From: Hyphomicrobiales bacterium
GTDB taxonomy: Bacteria; Pseudomonadota; Alphaproteobacteria; Rhizobiales; JAKIUO01
Direction: 5' to 3'
Length of the DNA stretch: 7,423 nucleotides
Assembly: GCA_027069645.1 (NCBI GenBank)
Contig: JALXEI010000364.1
Location: 2,519-9,941, forward strand
Shown here: piece by piece, positions 6,337 through 7,423 of the stretch
Numbering within the stretch: position 1 is the first letter of the stretch
How the letters are laid out: each line of letters begins with the position of its first letter
Position numbers and translations under genes: made by a program
The notes under the pieces: generated by a model
Databases searched by the model: none
What the model was told of the DNA's origin: nothing
What the model saw: only the letters and a program-made list of their open reading frames with translations

Positions 6337-6810
6337 GTGGCAAATCCGGCATCAACAGGCAACCGCTTTATGCAGATCGCGCTTGAAGAAGCGGAATCCG
6401 CCCGGCAACGCGGTGAGGTGCCGGTCGGTGCTGTGATCGTTTCGGCAAAAGGAGACGTCCTGGCGCAAGACGGCAATCGCATCCTGGAGTTGAAGGACCC
6501 TTCCGCCCATGCCGAATTGCTGGCCATTCGCAAGGCCTGCCACAAGAGCGACAGCGAACGCCTGCCCGATTGCGATCTCTATGTGACGCTGGAGCCCTGC
6601 ACCATGTGCGCCGGTCTGATCAGCTTCGCGCGCATCCGCCGCCTGTATTTTGCCGCCTATGATCCGAAAGGCGGCGGTATCGAACAGGGTGCCGCCTTTT
6701 TTGTCCGCTCTACCTGCCATCATGCTCCTGAAGTCTATGGCGGCATCGAGGAAATCCGCGCCGGCGCACTGCTGAAAGATTTTTTCCTAAAACGGCGCAG
6801 CGAAAACTAA
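6337..6810 (+). CDS. tadA: tRNA-specific adenosine deaminase TadA
   Basis: This 157-residue zinc enzyme converts adenosine 34 to inosine in the anticodon of tRNA-Arg(ACG), allowing wobble decoding; it acts in the cytoplasm as a dimer. The deaminase signature is complete: His58 and Glu60 in HAE (zinc ligand and proton shuttle) and Cys88/Cys91 in PCTMC (zinc ligands). TadA-type context is present: EVPVGAVIV (27-35), the segment after PCTMC (AGLISFARIRRLYFAAYDPKGG) and PEVYGGI near the end. The start chosen is GTG 6337, which keeps the usual N-terminal residues before FMQIALEEAE; ATG 6370 would shorten the first helix. The ribosome binding site is weak. The gene lies directly downstream of the palindromic element and is divergent from rluB, another RNA-modification gene. 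Length and motifs fit the family well. Confidence 0.94.
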   Translation: MANPASTGNRFMQIALEEAESARQRGEVPVGAVIVSAKGDVLAQDGNRILELKDPSAHAELLAIRKACHKSDSERLPDCDLYVTLEPCTMCAGLISFARIRRLYFAAYDPKGGGIEQGAAFFVRSTCHHAPEVYGGIEEIRAGALLKDFFLKRRSEN

Positions 6811-6865
6811 CCCGTTTTTCACACCCGTTGGCGGTTACGCTTCCCGGGCAAGCGATAGCGCAGAA

Positions 6866-6967
6866 CCGGGACCCAGGGCGGCACGACGGATATTGCGGAA
6901 AGATCGAGGATAAAAGATAACACATGCTCTGTGACCCTGGGCCCCGGCTCAAGGCCGGGGAGCCGGG
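6866..6967. repeat. Paired inverted CCTGGGnCCCGG-type repeats
   Basis: CCGGGACCCAGGG (6866-6878) is the reverse complement of CCCTGGGCCCCGG (6935-6947) except for one base. The right copy continues into CCCCGGC/GCCGGGG (6942-6948 with 6954-6960, loop 5). It can refold instead as CCCGGCTC/GAGCCGGG (6943-6950 with 6960-6967). Motifs of this kind recur between genes in many alphaproteobacteria (from memory). They occupy the 248-base spacer between tadA and the next gene, and the right copy could also help end tadA transcripts, although no T run follows. Confidence 0.6.
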
Positions 6968-7007
6968 AGCGACCCCGTATTTCTCGCAGGATCACGGATG
7001 AAAGGCG

Positions 7008-7035
7008 TTGAGGATATTGCCTGCGCTGCTATACT
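7008..7035 (+). promoter_or_regulatory. Candidate sigma70 promoter for the GFA-family gene
   Basis: TTGAGG (7008-7013) and TATACT (7030-7035) are 16 bases apart and end 23 bases before the ATG at 7059. The -10 box matches the consensus in five of six positions and the -35 box in four of six. Confidence 0.45.
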
Positions 7036-7058
7036 GGCCGGAGAAAGGCAGAAAGATC

Positions 7059-7423
7059 ATGCCCGATCATAATAAAACAACGGGAAGCTGTCTTTGCGGC
7101 AAGGTGCGCTATGAAATCACCGGCCATTCCGGGGTCTTTCAATATTGCCACTGCTCCAGATGCCGCAAGGTGAGCGGCAGCGCCCATGCCGCCAATATCA
7201 TCATCGCACCCGATGCGTTTCGCTGGCTCGCCGGTCAAGAACATGTTGGCCGCTACGAAGTGCCTGAAGCCGCACACTTCGCCACCGGTTTTTGCAAAAA
7301 TTGCGGCTCCTCGCTTCCCTGGCTTGCCAAAAGCGGCAAGGCGATCATCATCCCCGCCGGTACGCTTGACCGTCATCCTGGCCTTGAGCCTTCGCAAAAT
7401 ATCTTTTTCGGTTCAAAAGCCGA
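7059..7423 (+). CDS. GFA/DUF636 (CENP-V-like) zinc-thiol family protein, 5' part
   Basis: The first 121 residues are visible and the gene continues past the window edge. The conserved cysteines of the GFA fold are all present: Cys11 and Cys13 (GSCLCGKVRY), Cys30, Cys32 and Cys35 (YCHCSRCRK), and Cys79 and Cys82 (FCKNCGSSLPW). In this fold Cys11, Cys13, Cys79 and Cys82 would hold a structural zinc, and Cys30, Cys32 and Cys35 a second zinc. The founding member was described as a glutathione-dependent formaldehyde-activating enzyme, but most family members, probably including this one, have no proven reaction. ATG 7059 begins the reading frame, with an AAAGG site about ten bases upstream (7044-7048) and a candidate promoter before that. 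The protein looks cytoplasmic and is probably near complete at the cut. Confidence 0.9.
   Translation, partial: MPDHNKTTGSCLCGKVRYEITGHSGVFQYCHCSRCRKVSGSAHAANIIIAPDAFRWLAGQEHVGRYEVPEAAHFATGFCKNCGSSLPWLAKSGKAIIIPAGTLDRHPGLEPSQNIFFGSKA

Overview
The window looks like a piece of an alphaproteobacterial chromosome: moderately GC-rich, with short intergenic spacers, RluB, TadA and GFA-type housekeeping genes, and palindromic intergenic repeats of a style common in that class. The taxonomic call is inference from gene style, not proof. Two genes (the first and the last) run off the ends of the window.

Region 1 (1-4349) is a tight four-gene operon on the + strand. It holds the 3' end of a qmoA-like gene, a complete qmoB-like gene, an hdrC-like gene and an hdrB-like gene, separated by 18, 3 and 17 bases, and closed by a very strong intrinsic terminator. 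The first two encode HdrA-type flavoproteins. The second adds two [4Fe-4S] ferredoxin motifs and an MvhD/FlpD-like tail. HdrC carries two [4Fe-4S] clusters, and HdrB carries two complete CCG motifs for non-cubane [4Fe-4S] clusters. Together they look like a Qmo/Hdr electron-transfer complex. In sulfate reducers and sulfur oxidisers, Qmo complexes exchange electrons with APS reductase. The membrane quinone-reacting QmoC subunit is absent here and a soluble HdrC plus HdrB pair stands in its place. This is the most interesting part of the window.

Region 2 (4350-5204) holds an AT-richer spacer and one orphan gene of unknown function (146 aa) with a strong ribosome binding site. A 12-bp hairpin then separates it from the convergent rluB gene.

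Region 3 (5205-6810) has rluB (23S rRNA pseudouridine synthase, - strand) and tadA (tRNA adenosine deaminase, + strand) transcribed divergently. Both are translation-related RNA-modification genes. The 240-base spacer between them is filled by a compact multi-hairpin element with 22-base perfect inverted arms.

Region 4 (6811-7423) has a spacer with a second, different palindromic repeat (two inverted copies of a CCTGGGnCCCGG-type motif), a plausible sigma70 promoter, and the 5' part of a GFA/DUF636 zinc-thiol family gene cut by the window edge. No tRNA, rRNA, CRISPR array, transposase or phage gene was seen.
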